A stretch of DNA of 64,000 nucleotides from Saccharophagus sp. K07 (GTDB lineage: Bacteria; Pseudomonadota; Gammaproteobacteria; Pseudomonadales; Cellvibrionaceae). Under the pieces are notes generated by a model. That model worked only from the letters and a program-made list of their open reading frames with translations. It was not told where the DNA came from and searched no databases. Of the stretch, positions 45,662 through 54,675 are shown piece by piece. A program made the position numbers and the translations under genes. The stretch covers positions 62,001 to 126,000 of the forward strand of contig NZ_QRAI01000003.1 of the NCBI RefSeq assembly GCF_014336955.1, read 5' to 3'. How positions within the stretch are numbered: the first letter of the stretch is position 1; each line of letters begins with the position of its first letter.

Positions 45662-46253
45662 ACCCACCCCATTGACCGTGTTAAGCCCAATAAAAAATGG
45701 TGATGATGGAAGTCAGACTTTTGCCTCGTTAACGCGAAAGTATTTGCAAAGCCTAGACATCCATGAAAAAAGTCCTATGGCCAAGGTTCCCAATACTTTT
45801 CTCTGTCGTTTCTTTGTCCTTAATGATGTTTTTTTCGAAGGCTCGCCAGGAAAAGTAGATCACTTGAAATCCAAGTATTTGGTATTCTGCTGTAATTTTC
45901 ATGGTGATCTGAATACCTATTTGCGCGAATTTTGGCAAAACGCACAACAGGAAGCCCAAAAAATCTGGAGGCATTGTGTCGCCTTCGAGCAAGTCCACGA
46001 CGCAGAATCGTTTATTGATTACATTAAGAAATGCGAACTCAACACCACCATCTATTTTAATGGCTCAACAGGTCTGCCACTGGATGAGCAGTTGAAAGCG
46101 CTTTATTTGAAACAGGAATTTTCACAATTTGCGTGTGAAAAACAAGGACTTTCGGCAGAAGCTTTATTTGAAGCTTTCCAGGAGTTCGTTGAGCGCACAC
46201 GTCCAGCAGATCTTACCGGCCCCACCTGGAAGCCGGGACAAAACACGCTTTGA
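45642..46253 (+). CDS. Unknown protein B of the DyP/catalase-like cluster
   Basis: A 203-residue protein that looks like a distant paralogue of protein A. FCCNFHGDLNTYLREF (82-97) lines up with FFSNFNGSWSQYVDSF, and TTIYFNGSTGLPLDEQLKAL lines up with the DHYYNAYPLASSNDVKAA region. IWRHC follows the first motif where A has IWKHN. No catalytic residues are evident. The gene overlaps the end of A by 20 bp and is followed after 21 bp by the DyP peroxidase, so all are probably one transcript. Confidence 0.78.
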   Translation: MANLISEPTPLTVLSPIKNGDDGSQTFASLTRKYLQSLDIHEKSPMAKVPNTFLCRFFVLNDVFFEGSPGKVDHLKSKYLVFCCNFHGDLNTYLREFWQNAQQEAQKIWRHCVAFEQVHDAESFIDYIKKCELNTTIYFNGSTGLPLDEQLKALYLKQEFSQFACEKQGLSAEALFEAFQEFVERTRPADLTGPTWKPGQNTL

Positions 46254-46274
46254 TCATAGAAAAAGGAAATTTTT

Positions 46275-47816
46275 ATGCCCGACCAACATATTGATCTCAA
46301 TGATATTCAAGGCAATATCGTAAAAGCCTACGGCCGATTTGGTTATCCGAAAGCGCGCTATATTTTTTTCCAGTTTCACGATGTAGAAGCAGGGCGAAAT
46401 TTTATCAGAGACCTTCTGCCCCTTATTACAACCGGCCGCCCTTGGTGCAAAGACCAACCACCATCAGCCACAACCAATATTGCTTTTACTTACCAGGGGC
46501 TTAAACATCTCGGTTTGCCTACCAAAACGCTGCATAGTTTTCCTGAAGAATTCAGCATGGGAATGAAAGCCAGAGCTGACATATTAGGAGACGATGGCGA
46601 GAGTTCGCCGACAGAGTGGGATCCCATATGGCATCACGACAAATATATTCATATGTTTATGTCGATCAACGCCAAGTCGCTGGAAGCTCTGGAAGAGCGC
46701 TATAAGAAAATACAAGATCTACTGAAAAAAAGCTCCGGATTAGTGACCCAGCTCCGCGGACACAGAGACGGCCAGAGAGACGATTTACCTTATCAGGAAG
46801 CCAGCGCAATTTTTGTCGATGGCAAGCCCACACCCACAGAACATTTCGGTTATCAGGATGGCATATCAGACCCTTATTTCAAGGGCAGTGGCGGCAACCC
46901 TCTCAATGTCGTGGGAGGCGGCAAACCCACTCGCGGCGACCCAGCGACGTTGCAAGGATGGGAGCCGCTGGAAACCGGCGAATTTATTTTGGGTTATCCG
47001 GACGAAACAAAAGAATTACCCATAGCACCTGTGCCGACACTTTTATCCTTCAACGGCACATTTATGGTGTATCGCAAACTTCACGAAAAGGTCAAAACAT
47101 TTCACGACTACATAAATAATGTCGGCAAGGATTTTCCAGGAGGCCCAGAGGCAGTGGCCGCCAAAATGGCTGGGCGCTGGCGCAACGGGGCACCTCTAGT
47201 GTTATTTCCGACGCGGGAGGAGGCCAATGCATTTGCGCAGGAATACGAAAAGGCCCGCGAATTAGCAGCTACTTCTGCCAAAGGGAAGAAGCGCTATGAG
47301 GAACTGCGCCTTAAAAGGACCGGCTTTAATTTCGGTAATGATCTCGCAGGAAGCCGATGCCCTATGGGCGCCCATATCCGCCGCGCAAATCCGCGCGGCT
47401 GCCTGGAATTTGGCATAAAAGACGCGTTTGCTACGCCAGGTGCGTTGGATAATCGCCGGCGCATTCTGCGGCGCGGCTTGCCCTACGGAGAAGTGACCAA
47501 TCCGCTCTCCGACGATGGCGAACACGGCGTTATTTTTATGGCCATAGGCACCAGCATCGAGCGACAGTTTGAATTCGTGCAACAGCAGTGGATCAACTAC
47601 GGTAACGATTTCAAATTATCCAACCAAAAGGACCCATTGCTTGGCAATCACGACGGCAAAGATATGTTTATGATCGAAGGCGGCAGTCCGGACAATCCAC
47701 CATTTTTTTGTCCGGAGATTCCTCGGTTCGTTACAACGCGCGGCGGCGAGTATTTTTTTGTGCCCGGCCTCACCGCGATCCGCATGATTGCAGACAACCT
47801 GATCGATCCCACATAA
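46275..47816 (+). CDS. DyP-type peroxidase
   Basis: A 513-residue haem peroxidase of the dye-decolourising family. The family signature GxxDG is GYQDG (192-196) with catalytic Asp195, and the proximal haem ligand is probably His367 in CPMGAHIRRANPR. An Arg in SIERQFEFVQQQW may be the distal Arg. The length and extra loops point to the larger DyP classes rather than the compact EfeB type. There is no Tat or Sec signal, so the protein is cytoplasmic or packaged. AAGGA lies eight bases before the ATG. A 7-bp hairpin (47824-47842) follows the gene but lacks a T-run. Confidence 0.94.
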   Translation: MPDQHIDLNDIQGNIVKAYGRFGYPKARYIFFQFHDVEAGRNFIRDLLPLITTGRPWCKDQPPSATTNIAFTYQGLKHLGLPTKTLHSFPEEFSMGMKARADILGDDGESSPTEWDPIWHHDKYIHMFMSINAKSLEALEERYKKIQDLLKKSSGLVTQLRGHRDGQRDDLPYQEASAIFVDGKPTPTEHFGYQDGISDPYFKGSGGNPLNVVGGGKPTRGDPATLQGWEPLETGEFILGYPDETKELPIAPVPTLLSFNGTFMVYRKLHEKVKTFHDYINNVGKDFPGGPEAVAAKMAGRWRNGAPLVLFPTREEANAFAQEYEKARELAATSAKGKKRYEELRLKRTGFNFGNDLAGSRCPMGAHIRRANPRGCLEFGIKDAFATPGALDNRRRILRRGLPYGEVTNPLSDDGEHGVIFMAIGTSIERQFEFVQQQWINYGNDFKLSNQKDPLLGNHDGKDMFMIEGGSPDNPPFFCPEIPRFVTTRGGEYFFVPGLTAIRMIADNLIDPT

Positions 47817-47906
47817 ACCGAAGCGGCGACCTCAAGTCGCCGTCCAAACCAGCACGCCGCTGTGGCATACTCCCCGCCTCGCAAATAAACTCGTTGAGTC
47901 AGGCGG

Positions 47907-49730
47907 ATGTTTACGTTTTTCGAAAAATTATTAAATCCTTTTCCCAACACTCCCTCGCAACAGCCACCAGCTACCTTCTTTGCTTTCTGCCGTCACTATT
48001 GCCGAGGCAGCTTGCCGTTTCTCGCCCTCATGGCGGTGTTGACTGCGTGCGTAGCTCTTATTGAGGTTTCACTGTTTCGCTTTCTCGGTCATCTGGTCGA
48101 TTGGCTGACAGAATATTCTCCGGCGGAATTTTTCGAACAGACCGGTAAGCAAATATGGTGGATGGCATTATTGGTTCTCGTAGGATTGCCGTTGACAATT
48201 TTTTTCCACGCCAGCGTCATTCACCAAACTCTGCTCGGCAATTTTCCCATGCGCATTCGCTGGCAAGCGCATCGCTATCTGCTAGGGCAGAGTTTGAGTT
48301 TTTATCAGGATGAATTTGCCGGGCGTGTCGCGACCAAACTGATGCAAACATCGCTGGCTGTGCGCGAAACCCTGATGAAATTGCTCGATGTGTTTCTCTA
48401 CAGCAGCGTATTTTTCATCGGCATTCTCGCTATGACGGGAGCCATGGATTGGCGTATGACCTTGCCATTTATCGCTTGGCTGGTGCTTTATATAGGGACG
48501 CTTTGTTATTTCATTCCACGCTTGCAAGACATAGCGCAAAAGCAAGCTGATGCGCGTTCGGAAATGACCGGACGCATAGTGGACACCTACACCAATATCA
48601 CCACAGTCAAATTATTCTCCCATTCGCGCCGCGAAGCCGATTACGCGCGCGAAAGCATGGACCACTTTCTGCAAACGGTATATCCGCAAATGCGCTTGGT
48701 CACCAAGTTTGTGACAACCGTGTGGACGCTTAACGCCCTGCTGATTTTTACCGTCTGCGCTCTGTCGATCTGTCTGTGGTCCAGCGAAAGCATTAGCACC
48801 GGGGCAATCGCTGCCGCTGTCGGTGTCGTTATGCGCTTATACGGAATGTCCCAGTGGGTCATGTGGGAAGTATCCGGATTATTTGAAAGCATCGGAACGG
48901 TTTATGACGGCATGCAAACGCTTGCACGCTCGCAGCAAGTCGTTGACCGCGAGAACGCACAACCGCTCAAAATCGAACGCGGACAAATCGAATTTCGCAA
49001 TGTGTCGTTTCATTACGGCAAAGGCAGCGGTGTTATCGAGGAATTTAATCTGCTCATTCGCCCGGGCGAAAAAGTGGGTTTGGTGGGGCGCTCCGGCGCT
49101 GGCAAAAGCACTCTGGTGAATTTATTGCTGCGTTTTTTTGATGTAGAAAAAGGCGAGATTTTTATCGACAACCAAAATATTGCCCATGTGCAGCAGGAAT
49201 CTCTACGGCAGAACATCGGCATGGTGACGCAGGACACTTCCCTGTTGCACCGCTCGGTGCGAGAAAATCTGATTTACGGTCGTCCGGACGCGACGGATGC
49301 ACAGGTGCGCGAAGCGGCGCGTCAGGCGAAGGCTGACGAATTTATCGAAACGCTACACGACCATCAGGGCAGGCAGGGTTACGACGCCCACGTAGGCGAA
49401 CGGGGCATTAAATTGTCCGGCGGACAGCGCCAGCGCATTGCAATTGCCCGAGTCCTGTTGAAAAACGCCCCGATTTTGATACTCGACGAGGCCACCTCCG
49501 CGCTCGATTCAGAGGTGGAAGCGGCAATTCAGGAAAACCTGTATCAATTGATGGCGGATAAAACGGTGATCGCCATTGCCCATCGCCTGTCGACGATTGC
49601 AGCCATGGATCGATTGGTGGTGCTGGATGAAGGGAAAATTGTGGAACAGGGATCCCACCACGAATTGCTGGCAAAAAACGGGATTTATGCCCAGCTATGG
49701 GCACATCAATCCGGCGGATTCCTCGGCTAA
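47907..49730 (+). CDS. ABC exporter, fused membrane and ATPase domains
   Basis: A 607-residue half-transporter of the MsbA/MdlB type. Six membrane helices occupy roughly residues 30-325 (FLALMAVLTACVALIEVSLF, WWMALLVLVGLPLTIFFHA, and others), followed by the nucleotide-binding domain. Walker A is GRSGAGKST, the signature is LSGGQRQRIAIARV, Walker B is ILILDEATSALD and the switch His is in AIAHRLS. It should work as a homodimer exporting lipids, drugs or peptides; the substrate is unknown. It begins 90 bp after the DyP gene on the same strand. Confidence 0.92.
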   Translation: MFTFFEKLLNPFPNTPSQQPPATFFAFCRHYCRGSLPFLALMAVLTACVALIEVSLFRFLGHLVDWLTEYSPAEFFEQTGKQIWWMALLVLVGLPLTIFFHASVIHQTLLGNFPMRIRWQAHRYLLGQSLSFYQDEFAGRVATKLMQTSLAVRETLMKLLDVFLYSSVFFIGILAMTGAMDWRMTLPFIAWLVLYIGTLCYFIPRLQDIAQKQADARSEMTGRIVDTYTNITTVKLFSHSRREADYARESMDHFLQTVYPQMRLVTKFVTTVWTLNALLIFTVCALSICLWSSESISTGAIAAAVGVVMRLYGMSQWVMWEVSGLFESIGTVYDGMQTLARSQQVVDRENAQPLKIERGQIEFRNVSFHYGKGSGVIEEFNLLIRPGEKVGLVGRSGAGKSTLVNLLLRFFDVEKGEIFIDNQNIAHVQQESLRQNIGMVTQDTSLLHRSVRENLIYGRPDATDAQVREAARQAKADEFIETLHDHQGRQGYDAHVGERGIKLSGGQRQRIAIARVLLKNAPILILDEATSALDSEVEAAIQENLYQLMADKTVIAIAHRLSTIAAMDRLVVLDEGKIVEQGSHHELLAKNGIYAQLWAHQSGGFLG

Positions 49731-49764
49731 TGTCTTAACAACCAACGGGTGTGGATAAACGGAA

Positions 49765-49800
49765 CAAAGCTTGTGATCGCAGGATGTTAGCCAAGCTTTG
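49765..49800. repeat. Inverted repeat between convergent genes
   Basis: CAAAGCTTG (49765-49773) is repeated in inverse as CAAGCTTTG (49792-49800) with an 18-bp spacer. It lies between the ABC exporter stop and the stop of the small membrane protein. It may be a weak bidirectional terminator, but no T-run follows. Confidence 0.4.
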
Positions 49801-49803
49801 TAA

Positions 49804-49929
49804 TTAACGACGTCGTTTGCGTTCGATATCTTCGATGCGCACGACTCGGCGCTGCGGTTCCTGTTGGGCATTGAGGAAAAAGCTTCCAACAATCAAAGCA
49901 AAACCCAGGAACATAAGAGCGTTAACCAT
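49804..49929 (-). CDS. 41-residue single-helix membrane protein
   Basis: The frame reads MVNALMFLGFALIVGSFFLN followed by a highly basic tail ending RIEDIERKRRR. One membrane helix plus an Arg-rich cytoplasmic end is a common small-protein layout. GAGG sits six to seven bases before ATG 49929. The frame continues upstream to 50028 but that part is not needed. No family recognised. Confidence 0.6.
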   Translation of the reverse strand: MVNALMFLGFALIVGSFFLNAQQEPQRRVVRIEDIERKRRR

Positions 49930-50121
49930 ATAAACCTCGCTACAGCTTTCGCTTTTTATAGGCGATCCCTCAGGACGGATGTCAGCCAAGTCCGTCGACG
50001 GAACTTGTCCCTTAATCGGACAAGACATAGCCGCGCTAGTTCGCGGCGACTATGTACTAAGGGTGGGTCTATCGGTGAGGAATTGCAAGCCAGAGAGGTG
50101 ACGCATTCGTCAGATTTGCTG

Positions 50122-50144
50122 TGAAAGGGCGCTAATAAGCGCCC
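50122..50144 (-). terminator. Terminator after typA
   Basis: Stem GGGCGCT-TATT-AGCGCCC is followed by TTTC on the minus strand, directly after the typA stop at 50146. The T-run is short. Confidence 0.55.
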
Positions 50145-50145
50145 A

Positions 50146-51969
50146 TTAATCACCGAGTTTGCTGTTTTTGGCTCGCTTGCGCTCGTTTTCGGTCAGCAAT
50201 TTCTTGCGCAGGCGAATATGGTTTGGAGTTACCTCAACCAGTTCATCGTCCTCAATAAATTCCAACGCCTGCTCCAATGAATGGCGGATCGGCGGCGTCA
50301 GAATCAAAGCTTCGTCAGAACCCGCTGCGCGAATGTTGGTGAGCTGCTTCGCCTTGGTGGGGTTTACAACCAGGTCGTTGTCGCGCGAGTGGATACCGAC
50401 GATCTGACCTTCATACACCTCTTCACCATGGCCAAGGAACAGACGGCCGCGCTCCTGCAAGCTGTACAGGGCATACGCCAGAGTCTTGCCGCGTACCATG
50501 GATACCAGAACGCCGTTTTTGCGCTTAGCCACTTCACCTGGCTTGGCAACGTCATAGCGGTCGAACACGCTGGTCATAATGCCGGTACCGGAGGTGAGCG
50601 TCATGAACTGACCGCGGAAGCCGATCAGGCCGCGCGACGGAATGGTAAACATCAGGCGGACTCGGCCTTTGCCGTCCAGCTCCATATTGGTCAACTCGCC
50701 ACGGCGCAGTCCCAGCTCTTCCATCACAGAGCCTTGGTGCTGTTCTTCTACGTCGATCACGACCTGTTCGTAGGGCTCGTGTACCACACCGTCCACTACC
50801 TTTTGGATTACTTCGGGGCGGGATACACCCAGCTCGAAGCCTTCGCGGCGCATATTTTCGATCAAGACCGACAGGTGCAATTCACCGCGACCGGAGACGA
50901 TGAATTTATCCGGACTATCCCCCTGACGTACGCGCAAGGCAACGTTGTGAATCAGCTCCTGATCCAGACGCTCTTTGATATTACGGGAGGTCACATATTT
51001 GCCATCCAAACCGGCAAACGGTGAGTCGTTGACCTGGAAGGTCATGCTGACCGTCGGCTCGTCCACCGTCAGAGGCGGCAGAGCTTCGACTTTTTCCGGC
51101 GCGCATAGCGTGTCTGAAATCCCCAACTCTGCAACACCTGTGATACAAACGATATCGCCAGCGGTTGCCTTGCTGGTTTCCACCCGCTCCAAACCGTGGA
51201 AGCCCATTACCTGCAGGATTTTGCCACGGCGCTGCTTGCCTTCGCGGTCGACAACGATGATTTGCTGGTTGGGACCGACACTGCCGCGGGTAATACGACC
51301 GATACCAATAACGCCCACATAGCTGCTGTAGTCGAGGGCGGAAATCTGCATTTGAAACGGCCCGTCGAGGTCCACTTTGGGTGGGCTGACCTTGTTGACG
51401 ATCATCTCGAACAAGGGCGTCATGTCAGACGCCATATCGCTCGGATCCAGTCCGGCGATACCGTTAAGTGCCGAGGTATAAACGATAGGGAAGTCCAACT
51501 GTTCATCGGTGGCACCGAGGCGGTCGAACAAATCGAATACCTGGTCGATCACCCAGTCCGGACGTGCACCTGGACGGTCGATTTTGTTCACCACAACGAT
51601 CGGCTTTAATCCGCGCTCGAATGCTTTACTGGTTACAAAGCGGGTCTGTGGCATAGGGCCATCCACCGCGTCGACCAGCAAACATACGCTGTCGACCATC
51701 GACAATACGCGCTCCACTTCACCGCCGAAGTCGGCGTGTCCGGGGGTGTCTACGATGTTGATTCGATAGTTATTCCATTTGATGGCGGTGTTCTTGGCGA
51801 GAATGGTGATGCCTCTTTCGCGCTCCTGGTCATTGGAATCCATGATGCGCTCAGCACCCAGATCTTTACGATCCAATGTGCCAGATTGCTGCAACAGCTT
51901 GTCGACGAGTGTGGTTTTGCCATGGTCTACGTGGGCAATAATCGCAATATTGCGGAGATGTTCGATCAC
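50146..51969 (-). CDS. typA: Ribosome-associated GTPase TypA/BipA
   Basis: A 607-residue translational GTPase that helps assemble large ribosomal subunits, mainly at low temperature or under stress. G1 [13 protein letters not shown]3 [11 protein letters not shown] and G4 [11 protein letters not shown] are intact. EF-G-like domains III and V follow, and the BipA-specific C-terminal domain carries [20 protein letters not shown]. The order typA next to thiI-glnA is shared with Pseudomonas. It is divergent from the barrel gene at 52258. Confidence 0.97.
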   Translation of the reverse strand: MIEHLRNIAIIAHVDHGKTTLVDKLLQQSGTLDRKDLGAERIMDSNDQERERGITILAKNTAIKWNNYRINIVDTPGHADFGGEVERVLSMVDSVCLLVDAVDGPMPQTRFVTSKAFERGLKPIVVVNKIDRPGARPDWVIDQVFDLFDRLGATDEQLDFPIVYTSALNGIAGLDPSDMASDMTPLFEMIVNKVSPPKVDLDGPFQMQISALDYSSYVGVIGIGRITRGSVGPNQQIIVVDREGKQRRGKILQVMGFHGLERVETSKATAGDIVCITGVAELGISDTLCAPEKVEALPPLTVDEPTVSMTFQVNDSPFAGLDGKYVTSRNIKERLDQELIHNVALRVRQGDSPDKFIVSGRGELHLSVLIENMRREGFELGVSRPEVIQKVVDGVVHEPYEQVVIDVEEQHQGSVMEELGLRRGELTNMELDGKGRVRLMFTIPSRGLIGFRGQFMTLTSGTGIMTSVFDRYDVAKPGEVAKRKNGVLVSMVRGKTLAYALYSLQERGRLFLGHGEEVYEGQIVGIHSRDNDLVVNPTKAKQLTNIRAAGSDEALILTPPIRHSLEQALEFIEDDELVEVTPNHIRLRKKLLTENERKRAKNSKLGD

Positions 51970-52011
51970 TTGGGGGGACCTCTAAGATGGGCGGGGGCGC
52001 GGACGGCGCGC

Positions 52012-52017
52012 ATTATA
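52012..52017 (-). promoter_or_regulatory. Possible -10 element for typA
   Basis: A perfect TATAAT on the minus strand lies about 43 bp before the typA ATG. No good -35 is present at the usual spacing. Confidence 0.33.
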
Positions 52018-52092
52018 GCGGTACCCTTTTTCCAGCGATAGCGCTGAGAGGTGCTACAGTTAACATTAAATGTACTAGGTGATTGACTTGGT

Positions 52093-52121
52093 TTGACTTT
52101 CCTGGCAATTCGCAGAATACT
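52093..52121 (+). promoter_or_regulatory. Possible promoter for the barrel gene at 52258
   Basis: TTGACT (52093-52098) and AATACT (52116-52121) are 17 bp apart. The -35 is strong and the -10 matches at four of six positions. The predicted leader is about 130 nt. Confidence 0.4.
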
Positions 52122-52257
52122 TGCCGAGGCGCTGGACGACGCCAAGTCGTCACCTCTTACAACAAAACACCGCGTTTTGTAGCACGTGATAAACCCGGGT
52201 TTTATTGAACAATAACAACGCGTTAGGCCGCTGGAAATTCCCTGGAGACCCTCTGGT

Positions 52258-52824
52258 ATGAAGAAGCTATTGCTTTTAGGTTTGTCGACTTTTGCCATTT
52301 CTGCCCATGCATGGGAACCAAGTTATTACGTAGGAGCAGGCATCTCTCCGTGGAAAGTCCAATCACACGCAAACTCATTGGATTTCAGCGTACAAACTCT
52401 CGAAGGCTTTGGCGGCATAGTATTGTTCCCTCATATATCCCTTGAAGTTCGTGCCGGCGCCGGTATCAATGAAGGACGCGACACTTTCTATTACGTTGAC
52501 ATAGATCCGGATACCGGGGACGACGCCTTGTTCGCCCAACCATTCGGTCTCGAAATCACCTATTTCGCCAGCGCCTATTTCCGTCCATTTATCAGCAATG
52601 AGAAAGCCACTCTGTACGGTTTGCTCGGCGTGACTACTCTTGAATTTGACACCAATCTGGGCGGCCTGACTGAAGACGATACAGACACCGCGGCCTCATT
52701 CGGCGTAGGCGTCAGCTTCACTTTATCTCCGAATATCCAACTTAACGCCGAATGGAAAAAACTGATCAACGCGGATGAATTTGATATTCGCGGCGGCACC
52801 GTTGGCTTTAGCTATCACTTCTAA
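52258..52824 (+). CDS. Small outer-membrane beta-barrel protein
   Basis: A 188-residue exported protein with a signal peptide (MKKLLLLGLSTFAISAHA, cleavage before WEPSYYVGAG). The mature part has eight or so amphipathic strands (ISLEVRAGAGINEG, ITYFASAYFRPF, ATLYGLLGVTTLEF, IQLNAEWKKLI) and ends in GGTVGFSYHF, the BAM-type terminal Phe. It resembles the OprF/OmpW/OmpA-like eight-stranded porin family. Its role is unknown. Confidence 0.85.
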   Translation: MKKLLLLGLSTFAISAHAWEPSYYVGAGISPWKVQSHANSLDFSVQTLEGFGGIVLFPHISLEVRAGAGINEGRDTFYYVDIDPDTGDDALFAQPFGLEITYFASAYFRPFISNEKATLYGLLGVTTLEFDTNLGGLTEDDTDTAASFGVGVSFTLSPNIQLNAEWKKLINADEFDIRGGTVGFSYHF

Positions 52825-52845
52825 GCAATACCCCAATTATCTACC

Positions 52846-52877
52846 TCCCGGCCATCACAAGGCCGGGATCTCCCTCC
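52846..52877 (+). terminator. Terminator after the barrel gene
   Basis: TCCCGGCC-ATCACAA-GGCCGGGA (52846-52868) forms an eight-bp stem, followed by TCTCCCTCC, a weak pyrimidine tract, 22 bp after the stop. Confidence 0.5.
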
Positions 52878-52967
52878 TTCATACCTCGTACCATTCTCGC
52901 CAATTGTTCTGTATAGAACTCCGGTGTTCCGATAAGATTTGCTGCGACCAATCGGCGGGCGGCACTC

Positions 52968-54032
52968 ATGCAACATGACCTTTACGAATTTCTCGATATT
53001 CTCAAAATTCTGATTCGCCATCCGAGCGTGGTCAGTGCAGAGCATTCATTTTTCCGCGTCTTACAACGGGAGCTGGAAGAAATCGGTGTAAAAGCTACCT
53101 GGTATGAAGGATTGCTGGTAGCACAAGGTAATAAACCCGATAGCCGCTATTTATCCGCACACATTGACCGCCATGGGTTGATCTGCACCGGGCCAAATGA
53201 ATTTCAGTACGCAGCATTTATTGCCAGCAACCGTGGCGATTTGATTGGCGATTCTGTTTCCGAACAAACCTTTACCAAAATCTCTGAGCGCTATCACGGC
53301 GCTGCCGTCAGCGCTTATGAACCCTGGTCCGGCGTGTATCGCGGCCAAGGCGTTATCGACCGCGCTTATGTGTGTCCGCATCGCGGCAACATGGTGTTCG
53401 AAATTCACGGCCTGGAACATGTGGTGGCGGGCACACCAGTTGCATTTCAAGACAAATTAAAAATATCTGGCCAGCGCATCAGCGCACAATTGGATAACGT
53501 GTTCTCTGCCGCAGTGATTATCTATTTGTTTCGCCGCGGCTACCAAGGCACTGCATTTTTTACTGCGCAGGAAGAAGCTGGCCGAAGTTGGCGCTTTCTG
53601 CTCGAATGGTTTCAACGTTTTGCCAACAGCACATCGCAACTGATTGTGCTGGATACCAGCCCTTACGCCACCACTGAGGAGGCAGAAGCGCAACACCTGG
53701 TTTTGCGTAATTGCGATAGCAATGCCGCTTTTCATCCAGACATGGTTCGCGAATTGGAAAACGCCTGCCAAATTCTCGGTATCCGTTACGGATTTAAGGA
53801 CGAATATATTGCAAAAAAAAATATCGAACGAAAAAATCAGGGAAAAAATCCGTTTTCTCTCGGCAGCACAGAACTCGGCAGAATCATTAATGCATCAAAA
53901 GGACTTATTCAGGGCGCCACATTGCAGGTGCCAACCACGGGTTATCACACCACCGAAGAAACCTGCGCACTCTCCTCTGTCGGCGCCATGATTGAACTTT
54001 TGAAATACTACACAATCGATATCAACCCCTGA
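52968..54032 (+). CDS. M42-family metallo-aminopeptidase-like protein
   Basis: A 354-residue protein with the M42/tetrahedral aminopeptidase layout. Metal and catalytic residues can be followed in order: His-x-Asp in SAHIDRHGL, Asp in SAQLDNVFSAAV, the Glu pair in FFTAQEEAGRSW, Asp in LIVLDTSPY and a late His in TTGYHTTEE. The inserted beta-barrel domain of M42 enzymes (about 85-155) is present. It probably cleaves N-terminal residues from peptides in the cytoplasm. The ribosome-binding site is weak. It lies 28 bp before the glutathione peroxidase gene, so they may share a transcript. Confidence 0.83.
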   Translation: MQHDLYEFLDILKILIRHPSVVSAEHSFFRVLQRELEEIGVKATWYEGLLVAQGNKPDSRYLSAHIDRHGLICTGPNEFQYAAFIASNRGDLIGDSVSEQTFTKISERYHGAAVSAYEPWSGVYRGQGVIDRAYVCPHRGNMVFEIHGLEHVVAGTPVAFQDKLKISGQRISAQLDNVFSAAVIIYLFRRGYQGTAFFTAQEEAGRSWRFLLEWFQRFANSTSQLIVLDTSPYATTEEAEAQHLVLRNCDSNAAFHPDMVRELENACQILGIRYGFKDEYIAKKNIERKNQGKNPFSLGSTELGRIINASKGLIQGATLQVPTTGYHTTEETCALSSVGAMIELLKYYTIDINP

Positions 54033-54060
54033 TTGCCACATAGCTCGCGAGGATGCAGCC

Positions 54061-54642
54061 ATGAAGCCACTTACCATATTTTCCAATTTATTGATTCCAT
54101 CCATATTAGCCCTGACAGCCACTTGGGCAACTGCAGATGAAGCCTCCTGTCCTGATTATCTCAATGCAGAACTGCGCCGCTTGCATTCAAAAGAAACCGC
54201 CAATCTCTGTTCATTTTTTAAAAGCGACAAACCTATATTGGTCGTCAATACGGCAAGTAATTGCGGTTACACCGGTCAATTTGGCGATCTGGAGAAGCTT
54301 TATCAAAAGTACAAAGATCAAGGCTTGGTAATTCTCGGATTTCCATCAAACAGTTTTAATCAGGAAGAAAAATCGGAAGAAGCAACTGCCACTGTCTGCT
54401 TCAAAAATTTCGGTGTCACTTTCCCAATGTTTGAGCATGTGGATGTCAAAGGAAAAAATGCGCATCCACTGTTCAAATACCTTGCGCAAAAAACGGAAGA
54501 ACCGGCCTGGAATTTCAACAAATATTTAATTGATGGTGGTGAAATTACTCATTTTGGCTCGAAGGAAAAGCCGCTGGAGTCAAATCTGGAGAAAAAGATC
54601 AGCGCTTCGCTAAATCACTCACATCACAGTCATCATCATTAA
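54061..54642 (+). CDS. Exported glutathione peroxidase-like thiol peroxidase with His-rich tail
   Basis: A 193-residue protein with a signal peptide (FSNLLIPSILALTATWATA) and a GPX domain. The peroxidatic Cys68 lies in NTASNCGYTGQ, and Trp150-Asn151 in WNFNKYL complete part of the active-site tetrad. The usual FPCNQF reads FPSNSF, so the tetrad Gln is Ser98; FPSN-type variants are known in bacteria. The C-terminus is NHSHHSHHH, a possible metal-binding tail. It likely reduces peroxides in the periplasm, probably with a thioredoxin-like donor rather than glutathione. Confidence 0.9.
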   Translation: MKPLTIFSNLLIPSILALTATWATADEASCPDYLNAELRRLHSKETANLCSFFKSDKPILVVNTASNCGYTGQFGDLEKLYQKYKDQGLVILGFPSNSFNQEEKSEEATATVCFKNFGVTFPMFEHVDVKGKNAHPLFKYLAQKTEEPAWNFNKYLIDGGEITHFGSKEKPLESNLEKKISASLNHSHHSHHH

Positions 54643-54675
54643 TTGGCTTCTGGGATTCCACTGCTGGCCTGCCGA

